Below the pieces are notes generated by a model, which saw only the letters and a list, made by a program, of their open reading frames with translations, was not told where the DNA came from and searched no databases. Positions 15,982 to 22,353 of a stretch of 22,353 bases of DNA are shown here, one piece after another; positions within the stretch are counted from its first letter, which is position 1, and each line of letters opens with the position of its first letter. The stretch covers positions 1 to 22,353 of the forward strand of contig CAAFNG010000236.1 in the NCBI GenBank assembly GCA_900764225.1. The letters are read 5' to 3'. The position numbers were made by a program, and so were the translations under genes. This DNA is from Lachnospiraceae bacterium (GTDB lineage: Bacteria; Bacillota; Clostridia; Lachnospirales; Lachnospiraceae).

Positions 15982-17385
15982 TTATGCGTTATATACTTTG
16001 ATACCGAAGGACTCATGGATCGTTGTACGAGCCTCCTCGATAGATTTGAACTCCTCGGCTTTCAGCATCTGTGCTGTGATATTACCGATCGCAGTAGCCT
16101 CGCCTGGGCCTGCATGGATCTCTTTCTTTGTAGCTTTTGCAGTCAGCTCATTTAAGTAGCCTGCATTGGAACCACCGCCTACAACATGGATACGGCTGTA
16201 GGTTCTTCCTGTCATCTCCTCAAGCTCTTTGGCTGTTTTTGCATAGCACTCTGCAAGGCTTGCATAGATAACAGTTGCGATCTCGCCAAGAGTCTCCGGA
16301 ACCTGCTGACCTGTTCTGCGGCAGTAGTCCTGAACCTCTTTTGTCATATTTTCAGGTGAAAGGAAGCACTCATCGTTCGCATCTACTCTGGATGGGAAGT
16401 CTTTCGCTTCCTCAGCCATCTCGCAGATCTGTGCGAAGCTGTATGCGTCATCAAACTCATGACGTACAGACTGGATCATCCAAAGACCCATGATGTTCTT
16501 CAGATAACGGAAACGTCCTGCATATCCGCCCTCGTTTGTGAAGTTCATCTCACAGCTCTTCTCTGAGCAGTCAGCTTCTTTTCTCTCAATTCCCATAAGG
16601 GACCATGTTCCGGAGCTGATGTAGATGAAATCGTCGTCATTTGCAGGAACAGCAAGTACTGCAGATCCTGTATCATGTGTAGCCGGAGCTACAACCTCAA
16701 GGTCAAAGCCAACCTCTGCTTTTATTTCATCTGTTAAATGTCCGATGCTTGTTCCAGGCATGATCAGCTTCTGGAAGATCTTCTTCGGATATCCGAGCAT
16801 GTCGATCAGCTCATAATCCCAGTCTTTTGTTGTCGGGCATACAAGCTGTCCTGTTGTTGCCTCTGTGTACTCGCAGGTCTTCTCTCCTGTAAGAAGGAAG
16901 TGGAAGTAATCCGGTACATGAAGAAGTGTCTCAGCCTGCTCCAGATATTCCGGATGTTTCTTCTTTACTGCCATCAGCTGGTATACAGTGTTAAAGATTG
17001 CTTTCTGGATACCGGTTCTTGCGTACAGGTCTTTCAGGGAAATTGTCTTGTAAACTTCCTCGTCCATACCCTCTGTACGATGGTCACGATAGCCTACTGT
17101 GTTTCCGAGAACGTTATCATCTTTGTCAAGAAGTACAAAGTCAACGCCCCAGGTATCTACACCCATGCTTACCGGGATCTTACCGAGTTCTTTACATTTC
17201 TTAAGACCGTTTACGATCTCTTTGAAAAGGCGGTCAAATTCCCAGCAAAGCTCATCGTCTTTCTTTACCATACCGTTCTCAAAACGATAGATTTCTTCCA
17301 GGATCATCTTTCCGTTTTCCATATGTCCCAGAATGTGACGTCCGCTGGATGCTCCGATATCTACTGCTAAATAATATGTTGCCAT
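15982..17385 (-). CDS. rhaB: Rhamnulokinase-family sugar kinase
   Basis: A 467-residue FGGY-family kinase that phosphorylates a ketose (L-rhamnulose, possibly L-fuculose) at C1. The phosphate-binding loop DIGASSGR (9-16) is the RhaB form. MGVDTWGVDFVLLD, YRDHRTEGM, APATHDTGSAV with the catalytic base Asp238, and SSGTWSLMG (257-265) follow in family order, and IHVVGGGSNAGYLNEL lies near the C-terminus. The start MATYYLAVDIG is chosen because AGGAGG lies 8 nt before it; the open frame extends 21 codons upstream through promoter sequence. It is first in a two-gene operon with the isomerase. Some gut Lachnospiraceae use kinases of this family for fuculose, so the exact substrate is less sure than the family. 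Confidence 0.9.
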   Translation of the reverse strand: MATYYLAVDIGASSGRHILGHMENGKMILEEIYRFENGMVKKDDELCWEFDRLFKEIVNGLKKCKELGKIPVSMGVDTWGVDFVLLDKDDNVLGNTVGYRDHRTEGMDEEVYKTISLKDLYARTGIQKAIFNTVYQLMAVKKKHPEYLEQAETLLHVPDYFHFLLTGEKTCEYTEATTGQLVCPTTKDWDYELIDMLGYPKKIFQKLIMPGTSIGHLTDEIKAEVGFDLEVVAPATHDTGSAVLAVPANDDDFIYISSGTWSLMGIERKEADCSEKSCEMNFTNEGGYAGRFRYLKNIMGLWMIQSVRHEFDDAYSFAQICEMAEEAKDFPSRVDANDECFLSPENMTKEVQDYCRRTGQQVPETLGEIATVIYASLAECYAKTAKELEEMTGRTYSRIHVVGGGSNAGYLNELTAKATKKEIHAGPGEATAIGNITAQMLKAEEFKSIEEARTTIHESFGIKVYNA

Positions 17386-17393
17386 TTTTAAAT

Positions 17394-17399
17394 CCTCCT
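17394..17399 (-). promoter_or_regulatory. Ribosome binding site that fixes the kinase start
   Basis: A perfect AGGAGG on the minus strand, 8 nt before the ATG at 17385. It rules out the longer frame, which would begin within the promoter region at 17448. Confidence 0.85.
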
Positions 17400-17429
17400 C
17401 AATATGTAAGCTTCTGATCACTTTCATAT

Positions 17430-17455
17430 CTGATGTTGTATTTATCATACATCAG
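17430..17455. repeat. Inverted repeat over the kinase -10 region, candidate operator
   Basis: CTGATGT (17430-17436) and ACATCAG (17449-17455) are perfect 7-bp inverted arms around a 12-bp A/T-rich centre. The putative -10 box TATGAT overlaps one arm and the centre, so a bound dimer would block the promoter. A LacI- or DeoR-like repressor is possible, but the sequence does not name one. Confidence 0.4.
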
Positions 17456-17472
17456 GATCCTTCCGGTGATAA
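17446..17472 (-). promoter_or_regulatory. Putative promoter of the kinase-isomerase operon
   Basis: On the minus strand TTATCA (17467-17472), 17 bp, then a TATGAT -10 box. This matches the -35 and spacing of the ABC operon 1 promoter. Both boxes are imperfect. A better -35 (TTGACA at 17483-17488) exists but has no -10 at a usable distance. Confidence 0.4.
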
Positions 17473-17481
17473 GAACCTCTT

Positions 17482-17514
17482 TTGTCAAAAAAAGTGTCTT
17501 TATTTGCCAATAAT
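17482..17514. repeat. Two TTTGYCAAWAA direct repeats, 22 bp apart, upstream of the kinase promoter
   Basis: TTTGTCAAAAA (17482-17492) and TTTGCCAATAA (17504-17514) match at 9 of 11 bases, with a period of exactly 22 bp. They stand 10 bp upstream of the putative -35. This resembles an activator site of an AraC-type protein, for which this window offers two candidates. Confidence 0.35.
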
Positions 17515-17550
17515 ACAGCGATTATTTATGAACTACTACATTATTTATTT

Positions 17551-17583
17551 AAAAAATCCGCTGACTGAATCAGCCAGCGGATC
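17551..17583 (-). terminator. Terminator of sugar ABC operon 2
   Basis: On the minus strand ATCCGCTGGCTGA pairs with TCAGTCAGCGGAT (one G-U) around a very short loop and runs into TTTTTT. It ends the second transporter operon 74 nt after the binding-protein stop and insulates the kinase-isomerase operon, which therefore needs its own promoter. Confidence 0.9.
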
Positions 17584-17656
17584 TCTTATTTCATACGTCC
17601 GTGAACGCCATCCGCGTTCATTATAACTTCACGATCTTATCAATTATATGATTTGA

Positions 17657-18826
17657 TTAGTCATAAAGGTTAGGAGCGATATTCTCGTCTTCCATATTTG
17701 TTGCATCATACCAGTAACCCTCTGTAGGAACATCCTCAAGCTCCTGGCCGTTAGCTGCTGCTGTCAGAGCGTAGATTGCATAGTATCCCATCATAAGAGG
17801 AGACTGTGTAACAGCACCAATGAATGTGCCATCTTTAACAGCTGCTTTGATGATAGAACCAGCATCGAAACCAACACCAACTACATCACCGTTTGCCGGG
17901 TCAGAACCAAGAACGTTAAGGTTAGCATTTGCTGCAAGCACACCCTCTGCAGAAACCTGGTTGGAACCGAATACTGCGATACAGTTCTCCTGGGAAAGGA
18001 TTGCCTGAGCCTCTGTGGAGCAAAGCTCTACAGTTGTCTGTGCCGGAACAGCTACCTGGATAACAACGTCTGCGTCTTTAGCATCAGCATCAGCACCCTC
18101 TGCTGCGTTAACATAGAACTCGTTACCGCTTACTGCTACAGTCTTGCCATCAGCCTGAAGAAGCTCGATCATCTTGTTGATGAATCCAGTACCACGCTGC
18201 TGAATGTTCTGAGCTGTTGCATCCTGGTTAACCTCACCGATGATAACCTGTCCGTCAGCATCTTTAACAACGTCTTTAATGGAGTTGTACATATTCTCAG
18301 CTGCTACTGCACCAGCCTGTGCGTTGTCTGTACAAACCTCGCATACTACAGATCCTTCCGGAGCATCAGCGATACCTGTATCGAAAGTTACAACCGGGAT
18401 ACCTTTTTCTGCACATGTCTTAAGAGCATCCTGAACAGAAGATGTATCGCAAGCTGCAAGTCCTAATCCAACAGGATTGGAGCCGATAGCTGTGTTGATC
18501 ATGTTAACCTGGTCAGCGATATCGGACTCACTGTTCGGTCCCTGTGCTTTATAAGTAACGCCCAGCTCCTCAGATGCTTTCTTCATACCTTCCTGAGCTG
18601 CATCCCAGTATGTAGACTGGAAAGATTTAACCATCATCGGGAACTCATAAGCTTCGTTTGCTTTCAGTCCGTCGAACTGTGCGGTAGGATCCTCAGCTGC
18701 TGTGGAATCTGCGGATTCCTCTGTTGCTGCATCTTCTTTCTCCTCAGCTGCAAAAGCTGCTGTTGCGCTCATGCTTGTTACCATTGCTGCACACAGCATT
18801 AATGCCATAACCTTTTTTGCTTTCAT
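17657..18826 (-). CDS. Sugar ABC transporter substrate-binding protein, RbsB-like (operon 2)
   Basis: A 389-residue exported sugar-binding protein. A signal peptide (MKAKKVMALMLCAAMV, then SATAAFA-A, cleavage near residue 27) is followed by a strongly acidic, alanine-rich linker of about 25 residues, then a type I periplasmic-binding fold (family Peripla_BP_4) with SFQSTYWDAAQEGMKKASEE, VVTFDTGI, NQDATAQN, FGSNQVSAEG and VGVGFDAGS. No lipobox is present. It shows little detailed similarity to the other binding protein here, so the ligands may differ. AGGAGG lies 9 nt before the ATG. It closes the operon, behind two hairpins. Ribose-type or fucose-type sugars are possible ligands; the sequence does not decide. 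Confidence 0.88.
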   Translation of the reverse strand: MKAKKVMALMLCAAMVTSMSATAAFAAEEKEDAATEESADSTAAEDPTAQFDGLKANEAYEFPMMVKSFQSTYWDAAQEGMKKASEELGVTYKAQGPNSESDIADQVNMINTAIGSNPVGLGLAACDTSSVQDALKTCAEKGIPVVTFDTGIADAPEGSVVCEVCTDNAQAGAVAAENMYNSIKDVVKDADGQVIIGEVNQDATAQNIQQRGTGFINKMIELLQADGKTVAVSGNEFYVNAAEGADADAKDADVVIQVAVPAQTTVELCSTEAQAILSQENCIAVFGSNQVSAEGVLAANANLNVLGSDPANGDVVGVGFDAGSIIKAAVKDGTFIGAVTQSPLMMGYYAIYALTAAANGQELEDVPTEGYWYDATNMEDENIAPNLYD

Positions 18827-18873
18827 ATAATATTTCCTCCTTAAAATATATTATATAGTTTTTTTATGTTCAT

Positions 18874-18896
18874 ACGCCGTTGCTACCCCTTGGCGT
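18874..18896 (-). ncRNA. Candidate conserved RNA hairpin before the second binding-protein gene
   Basis: On the minus strand ACGCC pairs with GGCGT around the loop AAGGGGTAGCAAC. An A-rich stretch (ACATAAAAAAACTATATAAT) and an AGGAGG ribosome site follow; the ATG is 47 nt away. Loop motif, stem-closing CC/GG pairs, trailing A-run and distance all echo the hairpin at 6776-6804, although the stem bases differ. That pattern is suggestive of a conserved RNA structure. Confidence 0.5.
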
Positions 18897-18914
18897 TTCA
18901 CATCTTTGATTATC

Positions 18915-18948
18915 GGGTGCTGTTCACATTTCTCTGTAAACAGCACCC
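18915..18948 (-). ncRNA. Strong intercistronic hairpin before the second binding-protein gene
   Basis: GGGTGCTGTT and AACAGCACCC form a perfect 10-bp stem; ACA and TGT can extend it inside the loop. No U-tract follows, so it is not an intrinsic terminator. It could block 3'-exonuclease decay of the upstream message, or sit at the 5' end of a separate binding-protein transcript, since a TATAAT stands just before it. Confidence 0.65.
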
Positions 18949-18954
18949 TTACTT

Positions 18955-18960
18955 ATTATA
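18955..18960 (-). promoter_or_regulatory. Possible internal -10 box for the second binding-protein gene
   Basis: A perfect TATAAT on the minus strand, 6 nt before the hairpin arm at 18948, so a transcript from it would begin almost exactly at the hairpin. No good -35 or extended TG accompanies it, which keeps confidence low in this A/T-rich spacer. Confidence 0.25.
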
Positions 18961-18974
18961 CACACTTCTTAATA

Positions 18975-19952
18975 TCAATGTGCTGCTTTTTTCTCTTTCA
19001 AGATATCGATCAGAACGGCTACGATCAGAACGATACCAGTGATGATCTGCTGCCAGTTTGCCTGCAGGCCGATATATGGAAGACCTGTTTTCAGAAGCAT
19101 GATGACGAAGATACCAACGAATGTACCGATCACGGAACCATATCCACCGGTAGCTGCTACACCACCAACGAATACACCACCGATAGCATCCATCTCAAGT
19201 CCGGCACCAGTACCAGGCTGTACAGTAGGTGTTACTGCTGCGTATGCGATTGCTGCAAGACCTGTAAACAGACCGCAGACAACGTATACCATTACGTGAT
19301 AGAACTTTGTATTGATTCCAGAAAGGGCTGCTGCCTCTTTGTTGGAACCGATTGCAATTGTGTAACGACCGAATTTGGTGTGGTTCAGGATGTACTCCAT
19401 AAGAAGAACCAGAATGATCATCCACAGGAAACCGAGCGGATAACGTGAAGCACTTCTTCCTGTACCAACGGTTACTTTAAAGATTGTGTGGAACCATCCA
19501 CCCGGCTGTGTAAGTCCCGGCCAAGGTGTTGCACTGCAAAGAGATCCGGCACCACGGGTAATCATACAGGTACAAAGTGTTGCAAGGAATGGCGGCAGGT
19601 TCATAACACCAATAAGTACACCGTTTAATGCACCAACTGCGATACCAAGTACGATACAGATGATCATAGCAAGTGCTACCGGGCAGTTGTTGTTTCTGAT
19701 CAGTGTTCCTGCGATCAGTGCGTAAGCTACCATACCAGTTCCGATTGACAGGTCAACACCACCAGTGATAAGCGGGAATGTAACTCCGATCGCCATAAGA
19801 AGATCGTAATATGAGAAATCCAGCATACTCAGGATCGTGGTGTACTGTCTGAATTCTTTACTCATGCCTGAGAATATTGCACACAGGACAATGATAACGA
19901 GCAAAACAATAAATCTCTGATCACTTAAAATACTTTTTTTCTTCTTAGTCAT
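18975..19952 (-). CDS. Sugar ABC transporter permease (second permease of operon 2)
   Basis: A 325-residue RbsC-class membrane permease. After a lysine-rich N-terminus (MTKKKKSILSDQR) come about eight to ten hydrophobic segments. VTFPLITGGVDLSIGT is the family's signature near residue 60, FGRYTIAIGSNKEAAALSGI the coupling loop, and GLEMDAIGGVFVGGVAATGG the C-terminal motif. Its AAGGAGG ribosome site overlaps the ATPase stop codon (TAAGGAGG), and the genes are 11 nt apart. It should form a heterodimer with the permease at the window's right edge. Confidence 0.92.
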   Translation of the reverse strand: MTKKKKSILSDQRFIVLLVIIVLCAIFSGMSKEFRQYTTILSMLDFSYYDLLMAIGVTFPLITGGVDLSIGTGMVAYALIAGTLIRNNNCPVALAMIICIVLGIAVGALNGVLIGVMNLPPFLATLCTCMITRGAGSLCSATPWPGLTQPGGWFHTIFKVTVGTGRSASRYPLGFLWMIILVLLMEYILNHTKFGRYTIAIGSNKEAAALSGINTKFYHVMVYVVCGLFTGLAAIAYAAVTPTVQPGTGAGLEMDAIGGVFVGGVAATGGYGSVIGTFVGIFVIMLLKTGLPYIGLQANWQQIITGIVLIVAVLIDILKEKKAAH

Positions 19953-19963
19953 GACTTTCCTCC

Positions 19964-21475
19964 TTAATTGATATTCCGTGTGGCCTTGTCCATGATGTTT
20001 TCCTGGGTTGCCTCGGAGATATCAATACATCCGGTAACTTTACCCTCACACATGATGATGATACGGTCACTCATTCGGAGAACTTCTGTCATCTCAGAAG
20101 AAATCATGATAATGGATTTGCCTTCTGCTGCCAGTCTGTTCATTAATTTGTAGATTTCGTTCTTGGCACCAACATCGATACCTCTTGTCGGCTCATCGAA
20201 AATAAGGATATCGCTGTCTCGTGTCAGCCATTTAGCAATAACAACCTTCTGCTGGTTACCACCGGAAAGGTTTACTACCAGCTGATCTGTTGTAGGTGTC
20301 TTAGTTGCAAGTTCGTTTACATATTTCTCAGCAACTTTTTTCTCTTTTGCTTTGTTGATAAAGATACCATTGGTAAACTCTTCCATTGTTGCCAGTGTTG
20401 TATTCTCTGTTACAGATTTCTGTACAACACAGCCGTATCTTCTTCTGTCCTCTGACAGATAACCGATACCACATTTAACAGCATCCTGCGGGCTGTTGAT
20501 GGTAACTTCGTGAAGCTGTCCATCTTTACCCATAACAGAGATCTTACCACTCTGTTTCGGGTCTGCTCCGAACAGTGCTCTGGCTGTCTCGGTACGTCCT
20601 GCCCCCATTAGTCCTGAGAAACCAAGGATCTCACCTTTCTTCAGTTCAAAGCTTACATCTTGAACCATCTTTCCTGCGTTCAGATGTTCAACCTTAAGAA
20701 CTACCGGTGCATCTGCCGGAACTGCACTCTGCTGTTTCGGATCTTCATAAATAACACGACCAACCATCATGTTGATGATATCTTCTTTTGTACTGTCTTT
20801 TGTGATCAGAGTTCCTACATATCCACCATCTCGCATAACGGTTACACGGTCTGTGATGGTCTTGATCTCATCCATACGGTGTGAGATATACACGATACCA
20901 AGATTCTTCTTACGAAGGTCACGGATAATCTCGAACAGGTCCGCGATCTCTTTCTCTGTCAGTGCTGCGGAAGGCTCATCAAAAATGATAACCTCAGCTT
21001 TATGGGAAATTGCTTTTGCGATCTCACACATCTGCTGTTTTCCGACTGTCAGGTTTTTCATCTTTTCTTTCGGATTGATCTCAATGTTCAGATCCTGAAA
21101 AAGCTTCTTGGAATCCTCGATCATCTTTTTGTCATCAATGCGGAAACCCTTCTTCGGCTCACGTCCGATGAAGATGTTCTGAGCAACAGTAAGATCACCT
21201 ACCATGTTCAGCTCCTGATGTACGATTACAACGCCGGCATCCTGTGCCTCACGTGTATTGTGGAATTCTGTTTCCTGTCCTTTGTAAACGATGGAACCTG
21301 AATCCTTCTGATAAATACCGGTAAGAACCTTCATCAGTGTTGATTTACCGGCACCGTTTTCTCCCATAAGTGCATGTACTTCGCCGCGTTTTACTTCGAA
21401 ATTAACGTGATCCAGAGCATGAACTCCAGGAAAGGACTTATCAATGTCCTTCATAGTTAAAATAACTTCACCCAT
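19964..21475 (-). CDS. Sugar ABC transporter ATPase, double-domain RbsA type (operon 2)
   Basis: A 503-residue protein with two nucleotide-binding domains. Domain 1 has Walker A GENGAGKST (38-46), VIVHQELNMVGDLTVAQNIFIG around the Q-loop, a slightly degenerate signature LTVGKQQM and Walker B IIFDEPSAAL. Domain 2 has LMGAGRTE in place of a true Walker A, as is normal for RbsA proteins, signature LSGGNQQK and Walker B LIFDEPTRGIDVGAK. The HQELN segment is of the ribose/galactose type, unlike the operon 1 ATPase, so the two transporters belong to different subgroups. GGGAGG lies 8 nt before the ATG. It sits between the two permease genes. Confidence 0.95.
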   Translation of the reverse strand: MGEVILTMKDIDKSFPGVHALDHVNFEVKRGEVHALMGENGAGKSTLMKVLTGIYQKDSGSIVYKGQETEFHNTREAQDAGVVIVHQELNMVGDLTVAQNIFIGREPKKGFRIDDKKMIEDSKKLFQDLNIEINPKEKMKNLTVGKQQMCEIAKAISHKAEVIIFDEPSAALTEKEIADLFEIIRDLRKKNLGIVYISHRMDEIKTITDRVTVMRDGGYVGTLITKDSTKEDIINMMVGRVIYEDPKQQSAVPADAPVVLKVEHLNAGKMVQDVSFELKKGEILGFSGLMGAGRTETARALFGADPKQSGKISVMGKDGQLHEVTINSPQDAVKCGIGYLSEDRRRYGCVVQKSVTENTTLATMEEFTNGIFINKAKEKKVAEKYVNELATKTPTTDQLVVNLSGGNQQKVVIAKWLTRDSDILIFDEPTRGIDVGAKNEIYKLMNRLAAEGKSIIMISSEMTEVLRMSDRIIIMCEGKVTGCIDISEATQENIMDKATRNIN

Positions 21476-21495
21476 TGTTACATCCTCCCTTCCGA

Positions 21496-22353
21496 TCAGT
21501 TCTTTCTGCGTCTTGCAGAAACGTCGACATAAACTGCTACAATTACGATAAGTCCTGTGATGATCATCTGCTGACCTTTACCAAGACCAAATGCCATGAT
21601 ACCCTGCTGAAGAAGAGAAATGATAAATACACCGATGACTGTACCGCCGATAGAAGCAAGTCCGCCAACCATGGATGTACCACCCATTACACAGCCTGCA
21701 ATCGCTTCATTGTTGTACTGATCGCCGTATCCAGGCTGAACAGTTGTATAAGCACCAACAAAGAAAATTGCTCCGATTCCTACAAGAACACCGCAGATCA
21801 CATAAGCAAGCATTCTCCATTTTTTTGTATTAACACCGCTGAGTCTTACTGCTTCGCTGTTAGAACCAAGACAAAGGATATAACGTCCCGGTTTTGTGTT
21901 ATAAAGAATAATTCCACAGATCACTGCTGCTGCCAGGAAAATCACAAGTCCTACAGGGAATCCCTTATAGGAGATAAGATTTCGGAACCATCCGTTTACA
22001 GGATCACTTCCCAGTGGCCAGCTGACGGACTGTGTCTTTGTAAATACAGATGCAATACCTTTTGCAATGTTCATAGATGCCATGGAAATGATAAATGGCG
22101 GAACTGACATATAAGATACCATCCAGCCATTAAACACGCCAAATGCAAATCCGATCAGGATACAGATCACCATTGCTGCTGCACAAGGTACATGATAAGA
22201 TGTCATGCAGTAACCTGAGATCAGGGCACAGCAGAACATTACCGGTCCAATGGAGAAATCGATTCCTCCAGTGGCAATTACAAATGTTACTCCAAGTGAC
22301 AGAAAGCCCAGAAAGTATACATAGTTCAAAGTAGATTTGATACTGTCACCTAC
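21496..22353 (-). CDS. Sugar ABC transporter permease, 5' end cut by window edge (operon 2)
   Basis: The visible 285 codons encode most of an RbsC-class permease. LGFLSLGVTFVIATGGIDFSIG is the conserved N-terminal-third motif, PGRYILCLGSNSEAVRLSGV the coupling loop and NNEAIAGCVMGGTSMVGG the C-terminal motif; the protein ends in the basic tail SARRRKN. The frame stays open to the last base (reading VGDSIKSTLNYVYF into the motif), so roughly 30-50 N-terminal residues lie outside. A TTG at 22329 is not a credible start because conserved sequence begins before it. The stop is 20 nt before the ATPase start. The operon promoter must lie outside the window. Confidence 0.92.
   Translation of the reverse strand, partial: VGDSIKSTLNYVYFLGFLSLGVTFVIATGGIDFSIGPVMFCCALISGYCMTSYHVPCAAAMVICILIGFAFGVFNGWMVSYMSVPPFIISMASMNIAKGIASVFTKTQSVSWPLGSDPVNGWFRNLISYKGFPVGLVIFLAAAVICGIILYNTKPGRYILCLGSNSEAVRLSGVNTKKWRMLAYVICGVLVGIGAIFFVGAYTTVQPGYGDQYNNEAIAGCVMGGTSMVGGLASIGGTVIGVFIISLLQQGIMAFGLGKGQQMIITGLIVIVAVYVDVSARRRKN

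Noticed and set aside
17483..17488. TTGACA as the -35 box of the kinase operon
   Set aside because: No acceptable -10 at 16-18 bp; the nearest TATGAT is about 33 bp away. It is better explained as part of the 22-bp direct repeat.
1..22353. CRISPR arrays, insertion sequences, phage genes, tRNA or rRNA genes
   Set aside because: No regularly spaced repeats, transposase motifs, tRNA cloverleaf or rRNA signatures were seen on either strand.

Overview
This looks like a chromosomal stretch from a gut-type Firmicute, most probably a Lachnospiraceae member close to Blautia or Dorea. The reasons are a tryptophan T-box leader, strong AGGAGG ribosome sites, a YesM/YesN-type two-component pair with AraC-type DNA binding, RbsABC-class sugar transporters and A/T-rich promoters. 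The genus is an inference. There are no rRNA or tRNA genes, CRISPR arrays, insertion sequences or phage genes, and I saw no broken genes. Both window edges cut a gene (trpC on the left, a sugar permease on the right).

Layout. (1) Positions 1-3650, minus strand: the start of a tryptophan operon, trpE-trpG-trpD-trpC, with ATGA overlaps at two junctions. It is preceded by a T-box riboswitch with a readable UGG (Trp) specifier and a terminator. (2) Positions 3660-4547, plus strand: a small alarmone synthetase (RelQ/YjbM type). Its promoter is back-to-back with the trp promoter, with 8 bp between the two -35 boxes. (3) Positions 4525-5508, minus: an AraC-family regulator with a cupin sensor domain, convergent with relQ. 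(4) Positions 5667-10341, minus: a four-gene sugar ABC transporter (ATPase, permease, permease, binding protein) whose binding protein resembles the rhamnose-binding RhaS type. (5) Positions 10582-14365, plus, divergent from the transporter: a response regulator, a sensor kinase and a small DUF3783-like protein, probably one operon. (6) Positions 14539-17385, minus: a rhamnulokinase-family kinase followed by an isomerase of the L-arabinose/L-fucose isomerase fold. (7) Positions 17657-22353, minus: a second sugar ABC transporter (permease, ATPase, permease, binding protein), cut at the right edge.

Regions 3-7 read together as a deoxysugar (L-rhamnose and/or L-fucose) uptake and activation locus. 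Two ABC importers bring sugar in, the isomerase and kinase would produce a ketose 1-phosphate, and two regulators (the AraC-type protein and the two-component pair) probably control expression. No aldolase, lactaldehyde reductase or glycoside hydrolase lies inside the window, so the end of the pathway must be elsewhere.

The most unusual signal is non-coding. The two binding-protein genes are not close paralogues and lie 12 kb apart. Each is preceded, at 41 and 47 nt from its start codon, by a small hairpin whose loop carries nearly the same motif (CCAAGGG-T-GTAGC versus CCAAGGGGTAGC), then an A-rich run, then the ribosome site. This may be an undescribed RNA element that sets binding-protein expression. 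Helically phased repeats also lie upstream of the first transporter promoter and of the kinase promoter.
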